Assembly (NCBI RefSeq): GCF_011089895.1
Contig: NZ_JAANAT010000001.1
Location: forward strand, 3,286,001 to 3,350,000
Direction of reading: 5' to 3'
Length of the DNA: 64,000 bases
Source of the DNA: Mucilaginibacter inviolabilis
Lineage (GTDB): Bacteria; Bacteroidota; Bacteroidia; Sphingobacteriales; Sphingobacteriaceae
The translations under genes and the position numbers were made by a program. This document shows, piece after piece, positions 8,501 to 15,654 of this stretch. The notes under the pieces are model-generated. The model was not told where the DNA came from. It was given only the letters and a program-made list of their open reading frames with translations, and ran no database searches. Position 1 is the first letter of the stretch, and each line of letters starts with the position of its first letter.

Positions 8501-8741
8501 GGGTGGCATAACCAATAAAACTAAATGATAAAATTGCATTAGGAGGAGCATTTAAGGAAAACTTACCGTTGACACCGGTTTGGGTACCGGCACTTGTTCC
8601 TTTTACTTTTACGGTTACGCCAGGCAAGGGTAACCCATCTTCTTTAGCCGTTACTGTACCAGTAATGGTTCGGCTTTGCGCAAAAAGCTGTGTAACAGCC
8701 AATAACATACAGCACAAAACGAGGAGTATTCTTTTTTCCAT
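5556..8741 (-). CDS. SusC/RagA-family TonB-linked outer-membrane transporter
   Basis: TonB-dependent channel that imports the ligand held by its SusD partner. The 1061 residues show a signal peptide ending LFAQ near residue 21, a carboxypeptidase-regulatory-like domain (ITGTVTAKEDGLPLPGVTV, about 25-110), the plug region with LNEVIVTALGISRQQKSLGYA, IRIRGVNSLSGGNPIYVV and TVLKGPAATALYGQRA, then the 22-strand barrel ending in GFNIKLTF with terminal Phe. It is first in the two-gene operon. No N-terminal anti-sigma-interacting domain or ECF/FecR gene is seen. Confidence 0.95.
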   Translation of the reverse strand: MEKRILLVLCCMLLAVTQLFAQSRTITGTVTAKEDGLPLPGVTVKVKGTSAGTQTGVNGKFSLNAPPNAILSFSFIGYATQDVPVGSNSQLNVVLVSSSNGLNEVIVTALGISRQQKSLGYAAQAVKGDDLTVTKQSDLNTALAGKIAGVQVLGGSGAKFGTSTIRIRGVNSLSGGNPIYVVNGVVTDPNAVNNDDIESLTVLKGPAATALYGQRASEGAVVITLKKGVDKGVGVSFNQSTTFEKVYQLPAYQNEYGGGTSLNWNTYTYQPGISPASNANFNGVKYYNYGVDESWGPKLDGTLYAPWYFWDPTNPDYGKLKPFVAQPNNVRDFYRTGVTYNTNAAFSKAADNYNFRVSYTNIDRTGITPNSDQKRNNVGLNGELKLTKKFTVSANFNFSQINSNNIPQEGYGTQTAGSFSQWFHRDIEIDQLKKYQRADGTYTAWNIISPDDLSPHYWDNPYTEAYVNTSKSNSNRIYGNITASYQFTKDLSFSIIAREDLLNRDDNSRVGSGTVNVDYYSQSQYTYKENNYVANLAYNHIFGDLSLKAGLYAETRQDRYLYTSGNTNGGLAVPELYTLGNSIDAPTALSYNALSRVNSYYGFTSFGYKDFLYLDLNIRNDISSTLPINNNSYWYGGASGSFVFTELMPKNDVFTFGKLRLSAAKTGSDAQPYQVYRTFDLSTTPHGGDPIQTVPNTLTNPNLKPTLSTAYEIGTELHFIKDRIKFDFNYYTRNTKDQILPLPVNGTSGYSTAIVNAGEIKNHGIEISLGGTPVKSKDFIWTADFNIAFNRNKVISIYPGVNSLQVTPDGLGGYGISGGNQTAGAKSFGFVGSPSFGVNGVVGSSYGQIIGSGFTRDKNGNIIVDDTGMPIVNNNVNLGSMLPSYTGGFTNSFNYKGFTLAFSLDFQKGGKFVSVTEQNLNGSGLGAETVGNNAKGNPVRNAVADGGGTLVQGVHADGTPNTTYVETRSLYEQVYSQIWEKWTYDASYVKLREVSIGYTFPKKMLAKTPFQTAYFGITSQNPWMIYSKVKGVDPSQLQTSFYEGGQLPNTRNLGFNIKLTF

Positions 8742-8771
8742 AGAAAAGAAATTAGTTAATAGTTAAGCCGG

Positions 8772-8802
8772 TAAAACTACTTACGCTGGTCAAAAAAACA
8801 AA
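8772..8802 (-). promoter_or_regulatory. Promoter of the susCD operon
   Basis: The minus strand reads TTTG, 19 nt, then TAGTTTTA, close to TTG-N19-TAnnTTTG with one mismatch at the last base. The predicted start would give a leader of about 25 nt before the susC ATG. Confidence 0.55.
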
Positions 8803-8953
8803 CCAAAAGATGTAACATTTCTTTTACAAACATTTTTTTAACTATAATCAACTATTATTTTCAATAATTGAAAAACAAATTATTTTTTTGTTCGTTCTAA
8901 CCGTATTACTGATTCATTCAGTTAATAATAAGACAGTTAATTTAGTTAATTAA

Positions 8954-8988
8954 AAAGGGAGAAAATACGCGAGGTATTTTCTCCCTTT
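8954..8988 (-). terminator. Perfect dyad (bidirectional terminator)
   Basis: 15-bp perfect stem (AAAGGGAGAAAATAC and complement), loop GCGAG, with T runs on both sides. It lies between the susC promoter region and the micro-ORF and would stop read-through from either side. Confidence 0.75.
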
Positions 8989-9033
8989 ATTTTTATAACT
9001 ATCAGTTATACAGAGATTAATTCGTAGAAATAT

Positions 9034-9075
9034 AAAACAAGAAAAGGATGGGAAAACCCATCCTTTTCTTGTTTT
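9034..9075 (-). terminator. Terminator of the 26-residue micro-ORF
   Basis: 19-bp perfect stem (AAAACAAGAAAAGGATGGG and complement) with an AAAA loop, 18 bp after the micro-ORF stop. The T-rich arms supply the U tract. Its position supports the micro-ORF being a separate transcript. Confidence 0.8.
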
Positions 9076-9093
9076 ATTGAAATATACTTTTAC

Positions 9094-9174
9094 TTATTTT
9101 GCAACTTTTTTTGCCGGGATCAATGGTAATATAATAACAGCTAAAAAGGCAACAACTTCTAATACAACTAACAT
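9094..9174 (-). CDS. Hypothetical 26-residue membrane micro-protein
   Basis: An open frame of ATG, 26 codons and TAA encodes MLVVLEVVAFLAVIILPLIP followed by AKKVAK. Residues 1-20 are almost entirely hydrophobic, with one Glu at position 6, and would span a membrane; the tail is lysine-rich. A strong terminator follows 18 bp after the stop, and about 500 bp of gene-free sequence lies upstream. No SD is present, which is normal here. I do not recognise a family. Context and composition argue for a real gene, but the length is short enough that chance cannot be excluded. Confidence 0.55.
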   Translation of the reverse strand: MLVVLEVVAFLAVIILPLIPAKKVAK

Positions 9175-9677
9175 AACTTTAATTTTTTTGATTAATATTT
9201 AACTCTTTTCTGCATGGCTTGCGGCTAAAAACATGCCATAGCCAAAAAGTTATTCCGATCAAAAAATTGTGTATTTTTTAGATTTTGCTGAAGTTTCCAA
9301 AACAATCAAAAAAAGAGCAGACTATTAAATTTTAAAGCTAATTTTCGATAAGAGCTGACAAAAAACTGATTTTCAACAGTAATAATTCTTGATTTATTAA
9401 AAAACACTGGTATTTATGCCGGATAAATCTGCCAGAACATCCAAAACCACTTAAAATCAAAAAGTTAAAAATTGGTTTTGCAATTTAATGGCATCGGTCA
9501 TTAAGCAATGATCAATTTTGCATTTTCTTGTTAAATCAAATCCTGGAATTATCCGAATTCTTTTTCGGTTAGTCATCAGAGTGTAAATATTGTCAATTTG
9601 TCAGCAAGCATGACAAGCCACAACCTACTGACAAACAGACATTTAAAATAACCTACAAGTAAGAGCAAATTACACCG
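9175..9677. other. Gene-free AT-rich intergenic region
   Basis: About 500 bp without a credible ORF on either strand. The part near 9200-9280 should hold the micro-ORF promoter, but I found no clear TTG/TAnnTTTG pair. No repeat of other parts of the window was noticed. Confidence 0.6.
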
Positions 9678-10853
9678 TTACCCTCTCAACACTTCCCTGC
9701 TGATCACGATCTTTTGTATTTCGGATGTGCCCTCCCCTATGGTACATAGCTTGGCATCACGATAGTATTTTTCTACCGGAAAATCCTTGATATAGCCGTA
9801 TCCACCAAATATCTGTACAGCTTCATTAGCCGTACGCACTGCTACCTCCGATGCATAATACTTAGCCATAGCCGATTGTTTGGTTACCGGCAGATGCCTG
9901 GTTTTCAGGTCGGCCGCCTGCATCACCAAAAGTTCAGCTGCTTCTATTTCAGTAGCCATATCAGCCAGTTTGAAAGATATGCCCTGAAAATTACTGATAG
10001 CCTGACCAAACTGTTTACGTTCTTTAGAGTAAGCCACCGCGGCGTCAAACGCTCCTTTGGCAATACCTAAGGATAAGGCAGCTATAGAAATACGCCCGCC
10101 ATCCAATATGGTCATGGCCTGTTTAAAACCTTCGCCCTGCTTACCCAGTAGATTTTCTTTGGGTACGCGGCAATTATCAAATATAAGCTCGGTTGTTTCC
10201 GAGGCACGCATACCCATTTTGTTTTCCTTTTTGCCATGGGTAAAACCTGGCGTACCTTTTTCAATAACAAGGGCCGAGATACCTTTTGAATCACCCTTTT
10301 CACCTGTCCGCACCATTACTACGGCCACATTACCCGATTTGCCGTGGGTAATAAAGTTTTTTGAACCATTCACTACATAATGATCACCATCCAATATCGC
10401 GGTAGTCGCCATACCCATGGCATCAGATCCGGTATTCGCTTCGGTAAGTCCCCAAGCGCCCAACCATTCGGCAGTGGCCAGTTTGGGCAGCCATTTTTGT
10501 TTTTGCTCCTCGTTACCAAAAGCCAGTATATGACCGGTACATAAAGAGTTATGTGCAGCTAATGACAGACCTATCGACCCGCATACCCTGGCTATTTCAG
10601 ATATCACGGTTACATATTCGGCATAGCCAAAGCCCGAGCCGCCATATTGTTCAGGTACAACAACGCCCATCATACCCAGTTCGCCCATTTGTTTAAATAA
10701 TTCAAGCGGAAAATGTTGCGCCTCGTCCCATTCGGCCACAAATGGCCTGATATTTTTTTCGGCAAAATCCCTGGCCATCTCACCTACCATTCGCTGGTTA
10801 TCGCTAATAGAAAAATCAAACCCTACCGGGCTGTCTGTTAATAAAGAATCCAT
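9678..10853 (-). CDS. Acyl-CoA dehydrogenase
   Basis: FAD enzyme that makes the alpha-beta double bond in acyl-CoA during fatty-acid or branched-chain amino-acid breakdown. The 391 residues show the N-terminal helical domain (FAEKNIRPFVAEWDEAQHFP), the flavin loop WGLTEANTGSDAMGMAT, MGMRASETTELIFDNCRVP, and the C-terminal catalytic motif IGEGTSEIQKIVISREVL, whose Glu in GEGT is the expected base. Length is normal. It stands alone, 505 bp from the micro-ORF. Substrate chain length cannot be read from the sequence. Confidence 0.93.
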   Translation of the reverse strand: MDSLLTDSPVGFDFSISDNQRMVGEMARDFAEKNIRPFVAEWDEAQHFPLELFKQMGELGMMGVVVPEQYGGSGFGYAEYVTVISEIARVCGSIGLSLAAHNSLCTGHILAFGNEEQKQKWLPKLATAEWLGAWGLTEANTGSDAMGMATTAILDGDHYVVNGSKNFITHGKSGNVAVVMVRTGEKGDSKGISALVIEKGTPGFTHGKKENKMGMRASETTELIFDNCRVPKENLLGKQGEGFKQAMTILDGGRISIAALSLGIAKGAFDAAVAYSKERKQFGQAISNFQGISFKLADMATEIEAAELLVMQAADLKTRHLPVTKQSAMAKYYASEVAVRTANEAVQIFGGYGYIKDFPVEKYYRDAKLCTIGEGTSEIQKIVISREVLRG

Positions 10854-11074
10854 GTTTTATAATTGGTTATTAGCAAAGTAACGGATTAATTATCAAGATA
10901 GTTTGCCCCGGATATGGGTCGAAAAGAAGTACAAATTGGTATCTGGTATAAATTATAGGTTTAGTTGAAATAGGGTTATTTTTGAGGCAAAAAGAAAGAC
11001 AGAAATTATTTTTCAGAATTTAACAAATTATTGCTTTTGCTGATATAACCCGAAGGAAAAGAGGAGTAATATCG

Positions 11075-11150
11075 AATAATGAATTCTGAATTTCCAATAT
11101 TGAGATCAAAAGGTCTTCCGAGGTACCCTGCAGAAGCCTCTGAGGGGTTT
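11075..11150. repeat. Degenerate intergenic repeat resembling 59870-59960
   Basis: Contains ATCGAATAATGAATTCTGAA and later CCTCTGAGGGG. The order of words (cgaa-n-tgaat-ctgaa-ccaa-at-ga, then a GC-rich CCTC..GAGG part) parallels 59870-59960, suggesting diverged copies of one composite repeat. The similarity is partial and judged by eye. Confidence 0.4.
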
Positions 11151-11161
11151 AAAACAGGACA

Positions 11162-11269
11162 AATCATGGTTTACACTTTTTCACTACAAATTCAAACAAA
11201 ATAACTGATTATCAATTATTTAAGTCAATACAAACCATAAAAAGTGTAAACCATGTAAACCCACTTTTT
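11162..11269 (-). repeat. Dispersed 108-bp element with GTTTACACTTTT termini (copy 1)
   Basis: The ends carry TGGTTTACACTTTT and AAAAGTGTAAACCATG, an inverted repeat, plus an outer GTAAACCCACTTTTT on one side. The interior contains ATCAATTATT. The reverse complement aligns along its length with 39115-39235. The element has no ORF and lies between an acyl-CoA dehydrogenase and a membrane-protein gene. Confidence 0.8.
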
Positions 11270-11411
11270 AGCAAAATAGGTCATGTTTATGAATGCATGT
11301 AAAAATATATAAGGGCGTTGCCTGCGGCCAGGCTTTACACTCATACTGCACGGGCCTTAAGCACTGGCCGGTACCCGTTTCAATCCTTAACGCAAAGAAT
11401 GTATCTAAAGC

Positions 11412-12023
11412 CTATAATGACTTATCCATAGTAAATAAACCTGGAGCCTTCTTTTCGGAGTTTAAAAGCTTAATCACCTTAAATAAGATAAAAATGACTG
11501 CTGCCAATGGAAGTAATTCCAATAAGTTAAAAATCTTCCCTAAAAGCTTTTCGGGCAAATGTAAAAAAGGAGATATTATCTTTAACACAATTACCGATAA
11601 CGATATTATTCCAAACAATCTAAAAGGATAGGCTAATATCGGGTTCCTGATCCTGAAAATGTTGATCAATACATAAGCCCGGATGATGATAACAAAAAGG
11701 TAATTAAAATACAGTTCAATCGTGGGATTTGATTGCTTACCCAGTAAAAAGGGCAAAGCAAACCTAATGATATTATATATTAATGCTACAATAAACGCTG
11801 TTATTATGGAACTGCTTTCATGAACATATTTTAAAACACCAATCAGATAAGCATAGGTAGTAACTACAGCAATAAACGAAAAAAAGTAAACTGCGTAAAG
11901 TACAGACGTATTCACCTGCACTGCATTAACCATGAGCATAAAGTAAGCCAAACCAATTATTAGACAAAACACACTGAGCCCAATAAAACCCCAGGTTGCT
12001 TTAATATTTACTTTTATGCTCAT
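11412..12023 (-). CDS. Hypothetical polytopic membrane protein
   Basis: I do not recognise a family. The 203 residues contain about six hydrophobic segments, including GFIGLSVFCLIIGLAYFMLM, FFSFIAVVTTYAYLIGVL, AFIVALIYNIIRFALPFLL, YLFVIIIRAYVLINIF, LFGIISLSVIVLKII and LPLAAVIFILFKVIKLL, so it is an inner-membrane protein with short loops. No enzymatic motif is visible. It lies 65 bp downstream of apt on the same strand and may be the last gene of the comEA-apt unit. The opposite-strand frame here has no family features. Confidence 0.75.
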   Translation of the reverse strand: MSIKVNIKATWGFIGLSVFCLIIGLAYFMLMVNAVQVNTSVLYAVYFFSFIAVVTTYAYLIGVLKYVHESSSIITAFIVALIYNIIRFALPFLLGKQSNPTIELYFNYLFVIIIRAYVLINIFRIRNPILAYPFRLFGIISLSVIVLKIISPFLHLPEKLLGKIFNLLELLPLAAVIFILFKVIKLLNSEKKAPGLFTMDKSL

Positions 12024-12088
12024 GTGACTGGTTTATTTAAATAACTATTGCGAGTAATCAAAAAACTAAATAACAACCACTTATGCAC

Positions 12089-12616
12089 TTAATACTCGGC
12101 CAATACCACCAATGTGTCACTGATAGATGCAATCCGTTTGCGGCCCTCTAAAAAGCCCAGCTCAACCACAAACGAGAAACCCGCTATTTCGCAGCCCATT
12201 TCTTTGATCAGTTCACTCGCGGCGGTTACTGTACCACCGGTTGCCAGCAAATCGTCATGGATCAATACATGCTGCCCGGGTTCAAAAGCATCGGTATGAC
12301 ATTCGATAATAGCCGTACCATACTCCAGCTTATACGCCTTTTGTTTAATGGTGAAAGGTAATTTACCGGCTTTCCGTATCGGCACGAAGGGTACACCCAA
12401 TTTGGTAGCGAGTGTAAGTCCGAACAAGAACCCCCGGCTTTCAATTCCGGCTATCACATCTATCCGTTTACCTTTTAATTGCTCAACAAAAGCATTAACA
12501 ATGCTATCGCACAAAACAGGGTCTTTCAGTATGGGGGTTATATCTTTAAAAACAATTCCGGGTTTCGGAAAATCGGGAATATCACGAATGGCAGACTTTA
12601 TTTGCTGGGTTATCAT
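12089..12616 (-). CDS. apt: Adenine phosphoribosyltransferase
   Basis: Purine salvage enzyme forming AMP from adenine and PRPP. The 175 residues carry DIPDFPKPGIVFKDITPIL at the N-terminus, IAGIESRGFLFG, and the PRPP-binding motif VLIHDDLLATGGT around residue 122. Length is typical. Its ATG overlaps the stop of the upstream helix-hairpin-helix gene by 4 bp, indicating translational coupling in one operon. Confidence 0.97.
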   Translation of the reverse strand: MITQQIKSAIRDIPDFPKPGIVFKDITPILKDPVLCDSIVNAFVEQLKGKRIDVIAGIESRGFLFGLTLATKLGVPFVPIRKAGKLPFTIKQKAYKLEYGTAIIECHTDAFEPGQHVLIHDDLLATGGTVTAASELIKEMGCEIAGFSFVVELGFLEGRKRIASISDTLVVLAEY

Positions 12617-13479
12617 TTAAAAAGTAAATATGGTTCAATTTTACGCAAAATTCCGTCATCAAGTATGGCAATATTTTTCATATCGTCAATTGATGCATAA
12701 TCACCATGCTGATTGTGGTATTCTAATATGGCATTGGCCTGTTTAAAACTTAAATACGGAAAACGCCTGAGTTCATTCAAAGAAGCTGCGTTCACATTCA
12801 TTCTGGTAATATGTTTGTTATCTACAGTGATACCACCTTTTATCTCGGTATATTTAGCTTCATCAATACCAAACACCTCCTTCAATTGCTCTTTATTATA
12901 AAAACCACCAACGCGTTCCCGGTATCTGATAATACGCATAGCAAACGCAGGTCCTATCCCTCTGATGCGGGTTAATTTGGCAGAGTCGGCACTATTCACC
13001 TCAATTACTTCACCTGGTGCAGCTTTTTCGGTTCGATGATAGGTATCCGGTATGTTAATATACGGTTCTAATCGCTGATAGTCGGCATCGGTAATGGAGT
13101 ATATTTTTTTCACATCGGACTTGGTATAAAACCGCCCTCCTTTTTCCTCATAATTTTTGATCACCTTGATCTGACGTTCACTCAAACCTAATTTTTGCCA
13201 CCCTGCATCAGATAATTCATTGGGATTAAACGTAAAAAGTACTGCATTAGCTATTTTCGATTCATTAGCCCAGGAGCCACTTGTTGAACTTGCTTTTTTA
13301 CCCTTACTTAGCAGGGCAACGGCTTTGTCAAACTCATTAAAATTTATTATATTATCTTTGCGGATTGTTTGATAAACATAAGGCGCTGCTAAAATCAAGG
13401 CTATTAAAATAATAAACACCACCATACCGTTCCACTCTTTTTTGGTTACAGACAGGTAGTTTTTAAAATATGGCTTCAT
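12613..13479 (-). CDS. ComEA-like helix-hairpin-helix membrane protein
   Basis: Likely DNA-binding protein anchored in the inner membrane. The 288 residues have an N-terminal transmembrane segment (GMVVFIILIALILAAPYVYQ, about 19-38) and three helix-hairpin-helix units: PNELSDAGWQKLGLSERQIK, EVNSADSAKLTRIRGIGPAF and NVNAASLNELRRFPYLSFKQ. The middle unit has the canonical GIGPAFAMRII hairpin. ComEA proteins bind incoming DNA in competence, but no other com genes are nearby and the three-unit form is common in Bacteroidota with unproven function. It overlaps apt by 4 bp. Confidence 0.85.
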   Translation of the reverse strand: MKPYFKNYLSVTKKEWNGMVVFIILIALILAAPYVYQTIRKDNIINFNEFDKAVALLSKGKKASSTSGSWANESKIANAVLFTFNPNELSDAGWQKLGLSERQIKVIKNYEEKGGRFYTKSDVKKIYSITDADYQRLEPYINIPDTYHRTEKAAPGEVIEVNSADSAKLTRIRGIGPAFAMRIIRYRERVGGFYNKEQLKEVFGIDEAKYTEIKGGITVDNKHITRMNVNAASLNELRRFPYLSFKQANAILEYHNQHGDYASIDDMKNIAILDDGILRKIEPYLLFK

Positions 13480-13558
13480 TTATAGCGTTTATCGATTGTT
13501 AAAATAAATAAATTTTCAGGATATTTATAAGTTAATTAAAACACCCTTTTTATAAAAA

Positions 13559-15313
13559 ATGAAAGTAATAACCACCGAAGAGTTTGCCAAAGCCACCAAA
13601 CTGGATAAGTTGAAAATGCCGGGCCTGGCCGCTTTATTGATGGAACTCATGAAAATTAACCAGGTCAATGAACTGTTTGCGCAGGCCCAACCCAAAGAAG
13701 GCCCCGATTTTGTTGACGCCATTTTAGAGGGTTGCGGTATTGATATTGAATTTGACGAACGCGAGTTACGCAACATACCCAAAACCGGTGCCTTTGTTGC
13801 CATAGCCAATCACCCTTATGGTGGTATTGAGGGCATGGTACTTTTAAAAATATTATGCATGGTAAGGCCCGATGCTAAATTGATGGCCAATTTCCTGCTC
13901 AAAAAGATACCTAATCTGAGCGATTATTTTATAGCTGTTAACCCTTTTGAAAATGTAGAGCATTCGTCAAGTATCAGCGGCTTAAAAAACACCTTGGAGC
14001 TTTTGAACAACGGTACTCCTATCGGTATTTTTCCGGCAGGCGAAGTATCCACCTTTAAAGTTGAGCAAAAGCAGGTAACTGATCGCCTCTGGCATCCGGT
14101 TGTGGGTAAGATAATAGCTAAAGCTAAAGTGCCTGTTGTGCCTATATATTTTCATGGCAATAATGGCTTGCTGTTTAATTTGCTTAGCCTGATACATCCT
14201 GCACTTCGTACGGCCAAATTACCATCGGAGTTGTTTAATAAACACGGCCACACTATTAAATTACGCATTGGCAAGCCTATTAATGTAGAGGATATTCCCG
14301 ATCATAATAATAGCGCTAAACTGCTTAACTTTTTACGCGCCCGTACTTACGCTCTCGGTACCGGACTGGAAGAGGAAAAAAAGCTATTCAGCCCGCGTAA
14401 CCTGTTTAAAATAAAACGCCTGCCAGAAGCTGTAGCTCCTGAAATCGATTCGGCTATATTAGAGAACGAAATAGCTCCGCTACGTGAAAATTATAGAATA
14501 TGGACCGAAAAGAACTATGAGGTATTTATTGTACCCACTTCAACCATCCCGAATGTTATACGGGAGATAGGTCGCCTGCGCGAAATTACCTTCAGGGAGG
14601 TTGGTGAAGGCACCAACAAGGCTATTGACCTTGATGAATATGATATTTACTACCACCACCTGTTTATCTGGGATGTTGAAGCTAAAATGATCGTGGGCGC
14701 TTACCGTATAGGTTTGGGCGACGAGATATTTTATAGCGTTGGCAAAAACGGATTCTATATTACCGAACTGTTCAAACTTAAAACCCAGTTTACACCGGTA
14801 TTGCGCAAGAGCCTCGAATTAGGCCGCTCATGGATCCGTAAGGAGTACCAGGCTAAGCCTCTCCCACTATTCCTATTGTGGAAAGGTATCCTAAAATTCC
14901 TGATCGATAACCCTAGGTACCGCTACCTTATTGGGCCGGTAAGTATCAGTAACTCATTCTCCAAGTTCTCCAAATCGCTTATTGTTGATTACATCAATCG
15001 TAACCATTTTGACCATGAGATGGCGCAGTATGTAAAACCACGCAAGAAATTCAAGGTTGATTTTGCCAAAATAGACACCGACCTGCTCATGGCCGGCGAG
15101 GATACTTTCAAAGGGCTCGACAACCTGATATCTGAGGTGGAAACCCGCAATATGAAGGTTCCGGTGTTGCTGCGTCAATACATCGCGCTTAATGCTAAGA
15201 TCATCAGTTTTAATATCGACCCTAAATTTGCCGATTGCCTGGATGGTTTCCTGGTACTCGACCTGGAGAAGGTACCCCAGGATATTTTGGAAAAACTGGG
15301 CAAAAATTTATAG
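13559..15313 (+). CDS. Bifunctional acyltransferase, PlsC-like plus OlsB/hemolysin-like GNAT (OlsF type)
   Basis: The 584 residues hold two domains. The N-terminal half (about 70-280) is PlsC/LPLAT-like, with AIANHPYGGIEG in place of the NHxxxxD box and GIFPAGEVSTF later. The C-terminal half (about 320-580) resembles the OlsB/hemolysin acetyltransferase group, with REITFREVGEGTN, DEYDIYYHHLFIWD and LGRSWIRKEYQ. This order matches OlsF proteins, in which the C-terminal part N-acylates an amino acid and the N-terminal part adds the second acyl group to make ornithine lipids; Bacteroidota also make glycine lipids. The head group is not decided by sequence. It is divergent from the comEA-like gene. 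Confidence 0.85.
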   Translation: MKVITTEEFAKATKLDKLKMPGLAALLMELMKINQVNELFAQAQPKEGPDFVDAILEGCGIDIEFDERELRNIPKTGAFVAIANHPYGGIEGMVLLKILCMVRPDAKLMANFLLKKIPNLSDYFIAVNPFENVEHSSSISGLKNTLELLNNGTPIGIFPAGEVSTFKVEQKQVTDRLWHPVVGKIIAKAKVPVVPIYFHGNNGLLFNLLSLIHPALRTAKLPSELFNKHGHTIKLRIGKPINVEDIPDHNNSAKLLNFLRARTYALGTGLEEEKKLFSPRNLFKIKRLPEAVAPEIDSAILENEIAPLRENYRIWTEKNYEVFIVPTSTIPNVIREIGRLREITFREVGEGTNKAIDLDEYDIYYHHLFIWDVEAKMIVGAYRIGLGDEIFYSVGKNGFYITELFKLKTQFTPVLRKSLELGRSWIRKEYQAKPLPLFLLWKGILKFLIDNPRYRYLIGPVSISNSFSKFSKSLIVDYINRNHFDHEMAQYVKPRKKFKVDFAKIDTDLLMAGEDTFKGLDNLISEVETRNMKVPVLLRQYIALNAKIISFNIDPKFADCLDGFLVLDLEKVPQDILEKLGKNL

Positions 15314-15325
15314 TTAATAATGGCT

Positions 15326-15604
15326 CAAAAAACTTTTTAAACCTTAAATTTTAACACTTTCCTGTTCAAAAACAGGGTAAAAACGTTTGAATTTTGGCCA
15401 TTTTAACAAAGCTTTAACCCCATTTTAACACTTTTTAACAAATTTTTAATGGGTTTTGAAAGGTTTAAAAAGTATTAAATATTTGGCTATCAAATAACCA
15501 CATACCAAACGGTCGTTTTTTGATCTCTTTTGTTCTTTAACCAAACAGCCCGGCTCTCCTTTTCAGGAGGCCGGGCTGTTTGCCGATATAAAGATACGAA
15601 ATTT
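15326..15604. repeat. 279-bp structured intergenic element (copy 1)
   Basis: Starts 13 bp after the olsF-like stop. It matches 59569-59847 over its full length. Visible structure: ACTTTTTAAACCTT near the left end pairs with AAGGTTTAAAAAGT near 15463-15477; a CCCATT/AATGGG inner stem; a GC-rich hairpin at 15542-15582. Read on the minus strand it begins with a TATCTTTA -7-like box and ends in a stem followed by six Ts, as for a small RNA; read on the plus strand it is a 3' UTR with a terminal hairpin. The strand is undecided. Confidence 0.75.
15542..15582 (+). terminator. GC-rich hairpin within the 279-bp element
   Basis: CAAACAGCCCGG pairs with CCGGGCTGTTTG, with an inner CTCCT/AGGAG stem. 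It could terminate the olsF-like transcript or be the first hairpin of a minus-strand RNA. The same hairpin, with different inner bases, is at 59786-59821. Confidence 0.6.
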
Positions 15605-15654
15605 TTGTCTGAATTTGAATTAGTATTGCCTCAGGGTACCTGTCCGGGAAATTG

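Noticed and set aside
11293..11631. 112-residue plus-strand frame
   Set aside because: It mostly lies antisense to the membrane-protein gene, which has six clear membrane segments; this frame has no coding character.
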